A stretch of DNA of 64,000 nt from Brassica napus (lineage: Eukaryota > Streptophyta > Magnoliopsida > Brassicales > Brassicaceae). The stretch covers positions 23,124,423 to 23,188,422 of the forward strand of contig NC_063436.1 of assembly GCF_020379485.1 (NCBI RefSeq), given 5' to 3'. Below are positions 13,878 through 23,679 of the stretch, one piece after another. Within the stretch, counting starts at the first letter, position 1. Each line of letters begins with the position of its first letter. The translations under genes were made by a program, and so were the position numbers. Below the pieces are notes generated by a model. That model saw nothing but the letters and a program-made list of their open reading frames with translations. It was not told where the DNA came from and did not search any database.

Positions 13878-14479
13878 TCTATATACTATTAAAGCATGAT
13901 CCTATTGTCTTTTTTACCTTAACATATACTTTTCTTTACTAACATTGCATGTTTCATTAAGGATAATCAAGTAATATTAATAACACATCTATATTGGATC
14001 ATTTTTTTCGGATCCAGCCCACATCAGATCTCTCTTGGACCATTTGGGCCGATTAAGAAATCATATCCAATTCTTACATTTTTTTTCCTTTGGGCCATCG
14101 AGTCCAAGTTCAAATATTTTTTTTTCAACTATTCTTAATTATCATTTTTTTTCTTAATATAATTTAAGCATTCATAAAAAAAAATTGAATTTTTTATTAA
14201 AAAGTATAAATCTTTATTAAAAGTATATAACTTTTTTATTAAAATATTAACCACATAATAAAATAAATTTATCAGAGTTATACCAACTTAATTCATTAAA
14301 GAAATAAAGTTTAATTTTTTTAACATAAATAGTCATTTAAAATAAAATACGATAAATAATGATAAAAAGTTTAAGTCTTTTATAAAATAAAACACAAATA
14401 TATGAAAATATGACATTTACAAAATATTTGTCAATTGAAAAAAAAAAATTGCGCTTTCAAAGCGCGGATCAAAATTTAG
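13878..14479 (+). mobile_element. Non-autonomous Helitron, right copy
   Basis: The 5' end is TCTATATACTATTAAAGC after host A (13877). Near the 3' end is the perfect hairpin gcgctttcaaagcgc (14451-14465), then ggatcaaaattTAG and host T. The terminal CTAG has decayed to TTAG. The body matches the left copy in reverse complement over hundreds of bases, for example around the shared region starting tgcatgtttcatta near 13945. Confidence 0.7.
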
Positions 14480-14600
14480 TTTGAAGATTAAAGCAAATTA
14501 CAAACGACTAACAAATGCTAAAATAATGGGCTTGAGACCATAACCCGATTACAAAGCAGCCTCATAAAAGGAGTGTCATTTTGGTATTTCCCCTTGGATC

Positions 14601-15098
14601 TTATCAAATAGAGCTGGGTTCGCGGGTCAACCCGCCCCGTCAATCCGCGGATCGACTCATTTTTTCACTCAAAACTTTGACTCGTAAAGAAAGATTCACA
14701 TATCCGCACCCGTTCGGTCCAAATTTACGGGTAACCCGCAGGACCCGCGAGTAATATAAATTTTAATAAAATAATTATTTTAATTATATTTTAATTAGAT
14801 AATACTTTTTTAATAAAATAATTAAATTATATATTATTTTCTAAATTTATAGTATTTTATATATTTTTTACGAAAATATATATTATTTTTTAAATTTTTT
14901 TTATTTTTTATTTTTTTGCGGGGTAGCGGGTACTCGCAATTCAAAATCGATCGACCCACACCCATCCCACGTAGAATTGACTCGACCTGCACCCGCATGT
15001 TGAATTTTTCGAAATGGCCGATCTGCACCCGCTCTGCAGCGGATCAAACGGAGCGGAACCCGCAGATAAAAACCAAAATTTCCAGCTCTACTATCAAA
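14601..15098. mobile_element. Non-autonomous hAT-type element with 8-bp duplication
   Basis: The element body is 14609-15090. It starts tagagctggg and ends ccagctcta, short terminal inverted repeats. Flanks are ttatcaaa (14601-14608) and ctatcaaa (15091-15098), a 7 of 8 match consistent with the 8-bp hAT duplication. The ends are rich in cgggt/acccg motifs that can fold back. The interior is AT-rich and non-coding. Confidence 0.6.
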
Positions 15099-16080
15099 GG
15101 ATATATGCCAGTAGTTGTTTGTTTAAATTTCAATCGAAAGATGTTTAAATGGGCTCGAGTTATGAATAATGAGTACCACTAACACATTGCAGTGTACCCT
15201 GACAAAACGGTGCCATCTCAAAGTTAATACTTAATACTCTCTGTTTATTTCCTAAAACAGATATGTTAAGCGGAAAAAAAATTGTTTCATAAAAATGTTT
15301 TTTTTTAGTTTTATATAAATTTTATTATTCAATAATAATAAATTATAAAATTAAAAAGCAGTTGAATTTATTAAATTATATTGGTTTTACGTTATTGAAA
15401 ATTACTAATTGCAAAAACAAAAAGATTATAATAAAGCTTAGTGTACTAAAACGGAAAGAGTTTGAATTAAATGCTCAGATACTCCAGCTTAGATACTCTC
15501 CATCTGAAATTCATTTTATTTATTTTTAATTCGAAATCTGACTAAAAACCCAATATATCATTAATAAATATAGTTATTTACAGACTATGTCATTAAACCT
15601 AATTTTCTTCCTTATTTCTACAGATCTAGATCTATCTTTCATTCTTCATCTTCTTTCTTTCTCTCTTCTTTTTTTTTCTCTCTTTTCTCTTTCATTCATT
15701 TTTTCATTCAAATCTCTTCTTTTTCGAATCTGTTTTTCTCTCTGTTTCTCTTGTTTTATTTTCGATTTTCATCTGTACTGATTGCTTTGTTTTTATCTTA
15801 GTTTTCTCTATATTTTTTTTGCTCTTCTTTGAATCTAGATCTATCTTTCATTCTTCATCTACTGATTTTTCTGTTTTTTCCTTTGTTCTTCTTTGAATCT
15901 CAACTGTTTTTTCATTTTCTTCTCCACATTTTCCTTCTTCTTCTCTACCTACTACTTTGCTTATTCTCCGCATCAACTTCAGTCTGATTTTTGGTATTAT
16001 CGGTTTTTAAGATCCAGAAACGCATATATCAAAGTAGAATACGGAAGTGAAACTACAAACCCAAAAAAACAATTTTACCA
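15099..16080. repeat. Pyrimidine-rich repetitive intergenic region
   Basis: From about 15590 to 15960 the plus strand is strongly CT/T-rich. A direct repeat of about 28 bases containing gatctatctttcattcttca occurs near 15624 and again near 15833. No protein-coding frame resembles a family I know; the frames here are low-complexity. Confidence 0.4.
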
Positions 16081-16330
16081 GGTTATACTATTTGTGTAAC
16101 TTGGTAAAACTGTATAACTAGGTTATAATCTTACTAAGTTGTATCTTTTGACAAATGTACAACTTGATAAAACTACAACCTAGTTATACAGTTTTACCAA
16201 ATTATACTACTTTGTAACTTGGTAAAACTGTATAACTAGGTGATAGTTTACCCAGTTGTACTTTGACAAATGTACAACTTGGTAAAACTATAACCTAGTA
16301 ATACCAGTCTTGAGGTATAACTTGGTGAAA
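16081..16330. repeat. Palindromic tandem repeat, period about 118 bp
   Basis: The block gtaacttggtaaaactgtat occurs at about 16096 and 16213. Between them lies its inverted form, ctagttatacagttttacc. Direct repetition is thus combined with internal inversions, built on the words acttggtaaaac and aacctagttata. Degenerate copies of acttggttcaac continue to about 16465. Confidence 0.6.
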
Positions 16331-16822
16331 CTAGGACATATGTACACCAAAAATATAATTTGACAATGATATAACTTGGTTTAACTTGGTTCAACTTTCA
16401 CTAAAATTCAAAATTCAAATTTTAAATTTGATACCTAAAAATCGACAATTGTATAACTTGGTTCAACTTGGTTCGTAGTTTCATTAAAATTTAAAATTCA
16501 AATTGTAAATTTGATACCTAAAATTCAAAATTCAAATTTTCAATTGAGGAGGGAAAACGTAAAGGCAAAATTGGAAATCTCTTATTTCATGAAGAGTAGA
16601 GAGTATGTCAGATTTTGTAAGAGTACCTCAGATCACTTTTTGACTCATTAAGAGTATATGAGATTTTTACTCAAAGAGTTTACCTAATGTGTGTAAGCAA
16701 TAAGTAAAACCTGCGACTGAGAACTGACTAAAGAGACTTTCCACCACACTCCTCGCCGTTTTCTCTTTTTAGCTGCAAATCTGATTTCCAAAAAAAAAGA
16801 GAATCGCTGCCGAAGGAAAAGT

Positions 16823-17483
16823 ATGAGTGAGGGGAGGAGGAAGAAGAGTGTGAACGGAGGAGGCGCACCGACGCAAACTAATCCCGACGATCGGAGATCT
16901 ACTCTTCCGGAAGCTGAAGCGGCGGGGAAACGAGCTGTAATCATGAGCGCTGACATGAAAGAGGATATGCAGAAGGAAGCTATCGAAATCGCTATCACCG
17001 TACATTTTACCATCTCTCCCTCTTTCTCTCTATATACATACATTCTTCGATCTTAGGAGATTGGATCTCTCTATCTATCTATCTGTGTGTAATGTAATTT
17101 GTGGCAGGCGTTTGAGAAGTACAGTGTGGAGAAGGAGATAGCTGAGAATATCAAGAAGGAGTTTGACAAGGTTCATGGTCCTACGTGGCACTGCATCGTT
17201 GGCCGCAACTTTGGTCTGTCATCTCCTAGTAACTGAATCTTCTTATGGCTCTAGTTTTGATTTTGCTTCTTTCTTGATTCTCTCTAGTGGTTAATATTGG
17301 ATATGGTTTTTGGTTGCTTCTCTATTCTTTATAGTATTTACTCTACTGCTTGCTCTGTAATCTTAACTTGTTAAGCCTATGGTGCATTTTTGTCCTGCAG
17401 GTTCATATGTAACACACGAGACGAACCATTTCGTTTACTTCTACCTCGACCAGAAAGCTGTTCTTCTCTTCAAGTCGGGTTAA
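16823..17483 (+). CDS. LC8-type dynein light chain (DYNLL/DLC1)
   Basis: This is a small dimeric hub protein that binds short linear motifs. Land plants of this group lack dynein heavy chains, so a non-motor scaffolding role is expected. Exons 16823-16999, 17108-17213 and 17401-17483 encode 121 residues. About 35 variable N-terminal residues (Ser/Gly/Arg-rich) precede the LC8 fold, from [19 protein letters not shown] through [15 protein letters not shown] and [20 protein letters not shown] to [14 protein letters not shown]. The W-H-C-I-V-G core and the C-terminal beta strands are intact. It matches the position of Arabidopsis At4g15930. The start is the first ATG after the leader. Confidence 0.95.
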
Positions 17484-17841
17484 CAATTCGGAAAACCAAG
17501 AAAACTCATCGTTGGAAAAGATATTTGTGATGTTCAATCCGCATCATCGTCATCACGTTGTAGTTATAGTTTCTTGTTCTGTATGTGTTACAAAAGGCTT
17601 TAACAAACAGATTTGGATAATAAAAATTTCTTTCGGTACGCATCTTCAAATATATATACAATAATACAAATATATTGATCTGAACCTCAGCTTGGAGACA
17701 TGAACGAACATTACATAGAGGTAACAACGTTTATGCAAATTTCATTTATGTAATTCGAATAGCATTTTTTATATCTTTGTGTAACTTTATATCTTGCAAT
17801 TGGGAAGATACCGTTTTATCCGTACTACTTAAATTACAATG
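17484..17841. other. LC8 3' untranslated region and host flank of the LTR element
   Basis: Contains the probable LC8 3' end (ataataaaa near 17618). It ends at caatg (17837-17841), the left target-site duplication of the retroelement that starts at 17842. Before insertion it lay directly next to the 3' flank of the epoxide hydrolase gene. Confidence 0.6.
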
Positions 17842-18108
17842 TGATACGTGAAACGTATCGAATCCGGTAACACAGTGATTGAACAATAGAAATACTGATC
17901 TTATAGATAATAAAAGTGTTTACAAACTTGAGAGAATTGCTTGAGAGTACTCTCACCTCTCCATGAACATGAGTGATCTAATTTCTAGATAAAGCTCTCT
18001 CTAACTCTAACCTCTCCTTTTATACGAATGCTTAGATTAGGTTAAACCCAGCCCACATACTCTAGCCCATTAATCAAATTGCCACTCAGCTAAATGGGCC
18101 ACGTAACA
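17842..18108 (-). repeat. Downstream (3') LTR of the composite element
   Basis: 267 bp, starting tgatacgtgaaacg and ending ccacgtaaca on the plus strand. It contains the intact target taatttctagataaagc that shows where the MULE entered the other LTR. Confidence 0.92.
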
Positions 18109-19358
18109 TTACCCCGCTCTTTAAAAATAACCTTGTCCTCAAGGTTGTTGATGTTCTTAGGCCTTGTTTTTGTTGAGTGCTTTTCCTCTGGCTAAAGCTT
18201 TCCACTGACCACCTGCCGGTTTCTAACGCCTCAAGGTACTGAGCCTGTTGGGACTGGTCAGACCATTCCTCCTGCATGATGGAGAATTCTAAGTGAGACA
18301 CATCCAGGTTCTTCGTAAAGTCAATGATCATTTGCAGCTCTAGGTTCCCTTTCAATTCTGTAGAGTGTGGTCGTGCGCCTATCTGTGCAGTGTCTCGTCC
18401 TTGACCGATGGCAGGTTCAGAAAGTTTCACGGGTTGTCCCGCTGTGTCCTTCTTGATCATTCTCCTATCGCTGCTCCAGTTTTGGTTTATCCCCAGCAAG
18501 ATATCCACAGCCATGATTGACTTAACCCCTTTCTTCTGAAATGTCTCTCCTGGGTCATGTGGGAAATTGATCTCCTCACGGTTGAAGAAGCAACACAAGC
18601 TCTCATCTTGGTACAACTCAGGTGGCCTTGGAGACGGGAACGTTTCCTGAGTGAAGTAAAGAGTCTCGTCTACAACTTCGACTACGTATACATCTTTTGG
18701 AAAAAACAGATAAAGAGCAGGTTCCTTCTGCCATTGAACCGTGCTTGAGTTGTGCTCGACAGTATATAAGATGTTTGTTAACTCTGCCCACCACTGTTTA
18801 AGCTTCAGATCCATCTGGTCATATGATCCAACTGTTACAGCCCTTTTGCCCACGTTCGAGCTCACAACACTCCTCTGTTCTGCACTCCACGATCCTGCAA
18901 ACTGCTCTGGTGGTCTTTGTAAGTGGTACATCCCATGGGTATCGGTTGAAAATGGTACTGATGTATTCTTGTAAACGTCTTGCCGCTTCACAATCTTAGC
19001 TATGTCGCTATCAGGAATGATGTTAACTCCTCGCAGGTAATTTCCATGAATATCACACGCTTGTGATGAAGTGTTAGCCCTTGATAAAACTGAGATTGAT
19101 ATCCATAAGAATAGAGAATGACTGAGCAAATCACAGTAGCCTGCCTTGAGCAGATCTCGCATCCTCTTCTTGTACTTGTCCTGATTCTGTTTGAACTTGT
19201 GCTTCATCCATTTCTCACACTTTTTCAAACATGTCTTATCTCCCCATAACAGCTCAACCAACTCCTGCTCGTGTTTGCCTACCTTCCTCTGCTGATTTCT
19301 TTTCCAATACACCAAGTTATTGCTACACATAGGTACCATAAGCGAGAGAAACTTCCCC
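18109..19358 (-). mobile_element. Second, partial internal region of the composite element
   Basis: An open frame on the minus strand (19378-18086, 430 codons including LTR parts) covers this stretch. It is Lys/Arg-rich, with words such as KWMKHKFKQNQDKYKKR, and resembles the C-terminal half of the longer frame at 19574-22462. Sequence beside the LTR (ccgctctttaaaaataacc) and around 18420-18620 is repeated in diverged form at 19614 and 19750-19930. There is no gag-like N-terminus and no primer binding site beside the middle LTR, so this is a truncated copy of the internal region. I do not regard it as a host gene. Confidence 0.7.
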
Positions 19359-19613
19359 TGAACACAGTGAATGATCAAGAGAAATACTGATTATAAATTG
19401 ATAATAAAAGTGTTTACAAACTTGAGAGAATTGCTTGAGAGTACTCTCACCTCTCCATGAACATGAATGATCTAATCTCTAGATCCTTCTCTCTAATTCT
19501 TAGACCTCCCTATATACTAGTTACTACTAGATTAGGGTAAAGACTTATGACCAAGCCCACATACTCTAGCCCATTAATCTAATTGCCCTCTCACATAAAT
19601 GGGCCACGTAACA
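19359..19613 (-). repeat. Diverged middle LTR inside the composite element
   Basis: It aligns with the outer LTRs over about 250 bp (shared tttacaaacttgagagaatt and atgggccacgtaaca) but with many substitutions and a different distal end. A purine tract, aaagggcggggtaa, abuts it (19614-19627). No primer binding site follows it in the element direction. Confidence 0.8.
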
Positions 19614-22462
19614 TTACCCCGCCCTTTAAAAATAACCTTGTCCTCAAGGTTGTTGATGATGCTATAGCTGTGTCCCGTAGAGAAGAAATGGGTATCTTTA
19701 GAGAGTGATTGTAAGCCTATCTGTTCAGGGCCTCGCACATGGCTGATAGCACGTTCATACAGTTTACCGGGTTGCCCAGCTGTGTCCTTCTTGATCATTC
19801 TCCTATCGCTTCTCCAGTTTTGGTATAGCCCTATATACACAGCCATGATTGACTTAACCCCTTTCTCCTTAAGAGTATCTCCTGGATCATGTGGGAAGTT
19901 GATCTCCTCAAGGTTGTATAAGCAGCACAGCCTCTTAACTTGAACTAGCTCCTGTCGACATCCACTACAACAAACTTCCTTTTGATTCCGCTCAGGTGGC
20001 CTTGGAGATTGGTACATTTCCTGAGTGAAGTAGAGAGCCTTGTCTACAATCTTCATTGCATAAACTTCTTTTGGTTTCTTCTGCCATTGCACACTGCTTC
20101 CTGTTCTTCGCAGCCATTGAATTTTCATCACAGCCACTTGGCGACAGTTTAGCTTCAACCCAACAACTAAGAGAAGCTTCTCATAAACCACACCCGTAAG
20201 CAACGACTTTGCTCTATCTCTGATCTGGTTTTCACAAATACACATCAAAGCAAAACAGAAGTACTGAATCATTTTGCTTTCTCTTGTAGCTCTTGTCCAT
20301 AACCGCAGGTATATAGCGATCTTCACCTCTGTACTCCTCTTCTCAATTGATATCACCGTAGGTATATCAACATAAATTACTTGGTAACTTCTTGCTTTGG
20401 TCTTCTCTTGTGACTTACTTTCCTTCTTCCCAATTTCCCATAGCAACAGCTCTTCCTGCTCAACACAGCCATACTTTAATCTTTTGATGTCTTCTATTCT
20501 TCCCAAACTATGATATTTGAGGTTTCTTCTCATCCGAGACTGTAACTTGAGATGATTTCCTTTTAAAGGTTTGTACTTCCACCTTCTATCTTTATCATGC
20601 TTCTCGTTCTTCTTTCTTTTCACCACCTGATACCTTAAGGGCCTTCTCTGAGACTCCCTATAAGTGTTATCAATCTGCTCCATTGTTATCTTCTTCCTAT
20701 TAAGAATCGCCATTCCCATCAGCTGCACCCATTCAAACAAGACAATCTGAATCACCTGCGCTTTGGCCTTTGTCTTGTGCATGTTCTGAAATTTGTGCTT
20801 GACTTTTGCTTTTCTCCATTTGGTATTGACTCTCGCCCAAATGATCCCCAAAAGAACAAAATTCTTCACAATACCCACATGTTTTCCTTTTGACGTTGAT
20901 CTCTTTCTCGCATTAGCAGTTAACAACATCACTGGACCCTCTAGCATGATCAATTCCTTGGGCTCCTTCTGCTTGAACTTATGTTTTACCCTCTTTTCCA
21001 TCTTCCTCCAAACTAGCTTATGTCTCATCCTATTTGCAAGCTTCTTCAGTGCTCTCTTTCGTCCCTGCAACAGCTCTCCAGCCTCCAGTACATGCTTATA
21101 CTCCCTTTTTGTTCGAACCGTTGACAATAACAATTGAAGGAACAACTCATCACGCTTCCCTTCCCTATTCACACGAAGCTTCCATTTACTTTTGATGTGC
21201 TTTTCCCGGATCTTAGCCCTCTTCCCCTGCTGTTTTATTTGTTTCCAAGAAGTCTGACAGTTCAGGTACTTGTATCTGTTCTTTCCCTTCTTCCCTTCTG
21301 TCAAAGCTTCTGTCCATACTGCTGTAACAAGCAAAAGCAGCCTCCGATAAACCACAGACTGATATTCCAATTTCGGTTTCTTTTTCAGCTTCGCAGCTAA
21401 CATCATCATCATCGTGCCTTGCAACTGATTCTTAGAGAAACCCTCTCTAACTTTTTTCTTCTGCTTGAATTTATGTTTCTGCCACCTTGCTGTCTTATTT
21501 CCTTCACATCTCAGCTGTGCAAACACCAACTCCTGCTTGATTCTCTTTCTTTTCTTGTATCTCAGCTGAAGTTTAACAACTTCCTGACACACAGACTTGC
21601 TCTTCTTATCACCACCCAGACTTTTCCCTAAAGGCCTATGACCCTCAAGAGATGCCTTCCATCTCGTCTTTTTCTTCATCAAATATCCATTTCTTCTCAC
21701 AGTAATTTGATCGAACACCTTGTGATCATGCTCAACCTTAACGTCATTAGACACTTTTTGCTCACTCAGTTCTTCCTCTAAGCTTCCCTGCAACTTCATA
21801 GATGCCTTCCATCGTTTCTTTTTCTTCCTAGTCTCGCTTCTCCATTCAGCAAAAGGAAATGTCTGAAACAACTTCCCCACCAATTCGATTGGATCGTCTC
21901 CTCTTCTTGTTTTCTCACAGAACCTCACAACTCCTGCCATTTCTGGTTCAACCCAAGCGGTTTCCATTTTCTCTGTCAATGGATCCTCCTCTGTTATCAT
22001 CTCCGGCAGAACTTCTTCTCCCTCTTCCGATACAGTCACTGGTGGAGCCGACTCAAAACTCTTTACAGATCCTTCGACAGAGCTCAGAGTCTGATTCGAA
22101 TCTCCAACAGCCATCATCTCTTCTTCCTGTTGTTTCTTCGCCTCATCTTCTTCATCCCAGCGGTCCAACATACGACTGATCTGCCTTAGCCGTTCCTGGA
22201 GGTTAGTCACCTCAAGCTGCGTCGGCCGTTTACAGAATCGCATCACCAGTCTGTACTTAAGGTTAGCCCAGCTTCTAAACACAGATCGCGAACTTTCGTC
22301 ACGATACCAACGTAAAGCGTCACCCTCTATGAAGCTATAAGCAAACTGGAGGGTTTCGTAATCGGTAAAGCTCTGATCATAAGCAAAATCGTTGATCCAA
22401 CACATCCACTCCATCAGATCATCACCTTCACCGTAGAAGATTGGTACATCAATAGTCCCCAT
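19574..22462 (-). CDS. Retrotransposon Gag-like polyprotein
   Basis: The likely start is the ATG at 22462-22460, just inside the primer binding site, giving 962 residues. Upstream codons in the same frame lie in the LTR. The first about 120 residues look like a Ty3/gypsy-type Gag: VPIFYGEGDDLMEWMCWIND, then FAYSFIEGDALRWY and FRSWANLKYRLVMRFC. The rest is a long Lys/Arg-rich tract with repeated KHKFKQ-type words and no recognisable protease, RT, RNase H or integrase. No CCHC knuckle was seen. The frame ends inside the middle LTR, which is unusual and follows from the composite structure. Confidence 0.7.
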   Translation of the reverse strand: MGTIDVPIFYGEGDDLMEWMCWINDFAYDQSFTDYETLQFAYSFIEGDALRWYRDESSRSVFRSWANLKYRLVMRFCKRPTQLEVTNLQERLRQISRMLDRWDEEDEAKKQQEEEMMAVGDSNQTLSSVEGSVKSFESAPPVTVSEEGEEVLPEMITEEDPLTEKMETAWVEPEMAGVVRFCEKTRRGDDPIELVGKLFQTFPFAEWRSETRKKKKRWKASMKLQGSLEEELSEQKVSNDVKVEHDHKVFDQITVRRNGYLMKKKTRWKASLEGHRPLGKSLGGDKKSKSVCQEVVKLQLRYKKRKRIKQELVFAQLRCEGNKTARWQKHKFKQKKKVREGFSKNQLQGTMMMMLAAKLKKKPKLEYQSVVYRRLLLLVTAVWTEALTEGKKGKNRYKYLNCQTSWKQIKQQGKRAKIREKHIKSKWKLRVNREGKRDELFLQLLLSTVRTKREYKHVLEAGELLQGRKRALKKLANRMRHKLVWRKMEKRVKHKFKQKEPKELIMLEGPVMLLTANARKRSTSKGKHVGIVKNFVLLGIIWARVNTKWRKAKVKHKFQNMHKTKAKAQVIQIVLFEWVQLMGMAILNRKKITMEQIDNTYRESQRRPLRYQVVKRKKNEKHDKDRRWKYKPLKGNHLKLQSRMRRNLKYHSLGRIEDIKRLKYGCVEQEELLLWEIGKKESKSQEKTKARSYQVIYVDIPTVISIEKRSTEVKIAIYLRLWTRATRESKMIQYFCFALMCICENQIRDRAKSLLTGVVYEKLLLVVGLKLNCRQVAVMKIQWLRRTGSSVQWQKKPKEVYAMKIVDKALYFTQEMYQSPRPPERNQKEVCCSGCRQELVQVKRLCCLYNLEEINFPHDPGDTLKEKGVKSIMAVYIGLYQNWRSDRRMIKKDTAGQPGKLYERAISHVRGPEQIGLQSLSKDTHFFSTGHSYSIINNLEDKVIFKGRGNVTWPIYVRGQLD

Positions 22463-22490
22463 GGCTCGTAACTGTGCTCTGATACCAAGT

Positions 22491-22634
22491 TGATACGTGA
22501 AACGTATCGAATCCGGTAACACAGTGATTGAACAATAGAAATACTGATCTTATAGATAATAAAAGTGTTTACAAACTTGAGAGAATTGCTTGAGAGTACT
22601 CTCACCTCTCCATGAACATGAGTGATCTAATTTC
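22491..22634 (-). repeat. Upstream (5') LTR, proximal half
   Basis: 144 bp identical to 17842-17985, ending in tctaatttc (22626-22634), which is also the left copy of the MULE duplication. It continues at 31016. Confidence 0.95.
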
Positions 22635-23679
22635 GGACTTTACTCTGGATTGCCCCAGTAACTCCTATGTTCATTCTATTTTATCCCACCAATTAAAAAC
22701 AATATAATTTTTAATATATTTTAATCAGAAACGTGGTGAAAATCGAAATTGCCCTTAATGAAACTAAGTATTTACAGGATCCAACCTAAACTATTTGACT
22801 CGACCCACTATTAGTCGGATCCCTAACCAGATCCGCGCGTTCTTTTCTTTTTTCTCTTCCTTTGTCGTCTCTCACTCTCTTCTAAACCTTCTAAACCTGA
22901 AAATTGAAAAAAAATCCTAGAACCGACGAAAACGATGAAGCTCACCGCATCGACTGCTTCCTTCACTGTTTCTTCTCTGATTTTCCCTTAGTCCCTCGTG
23001 CCCTTCCTTGTTAGATTTCATCATTTCCCCAAATCAGTCTGTAACCCTAGATTTGACGAAATCAATTGAAAAAATTGATCGAATCAACTGCTCCTGCGGC
23101 GTATTCTATTCTCCCGCTCCTTCTGTCGGCGACGCAATCGACGGAACCCTAGACTTCATCTCCCATCTCCTGTTTTCGTTCTCGTCTCTTCCGTGTAAAA
23201 GGTATGTTCTCTCTCAAATTTTTGATTGATTTTGTTGTGGGTTTGGGTTTGAAAGTCCGTTTGAAAGTATTGTGGTTGAAAATCGGTTAGGTTCAGATTT
23301 TTTTCAGAATGAGGATTACAGAGACTGAAACTTGGACACGTTTGGTTTTGAGGTTATAGAGATTGAAAGTTTGGTTTCAGATTTGAGATAAGTCTAGTGA
23401 TTATTGAAGACTAACTGTTTTGGTGATAGAGTGTCCTAGACTGTTTGATATGTGAAACCGAGTTGAGTGATTGATTAATTGTGATGTAGTGATCGAATTG
23501 ATTGGTTGGAGTTTTATTATTGAATGAATGATTTAGGGTTTTGAGATCAGACAGCTATAAGAATCAATGATTTATTTTGTAGATATTTCATTGAATGGGT
23601 TTGTTAGCGTTGGTGGTTATTGAACGTTTATTGTGTATGTATATATTCAGGGGATCAAGATATTGAGAGGCTATAGATA

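Noticed and set aside
15470..16680. Possible large TIR element bounded by cagatactc-type words
   Set aside because: The end similarity is only scattered 6-8 base words and no target duplication was found.
18086..19378. 430-codon minus-strand frame that could be called a host gene
   Set aside because: It starts and ends in LTR sequence and resembles the C-terminal part of the Gag-like frame; it is retroelement internal sequence.
20793..21631. Several plus-strand frames of 70-114 codons
   Set aside because: Antisense shadows of the Lys-rich Gag-like frame.
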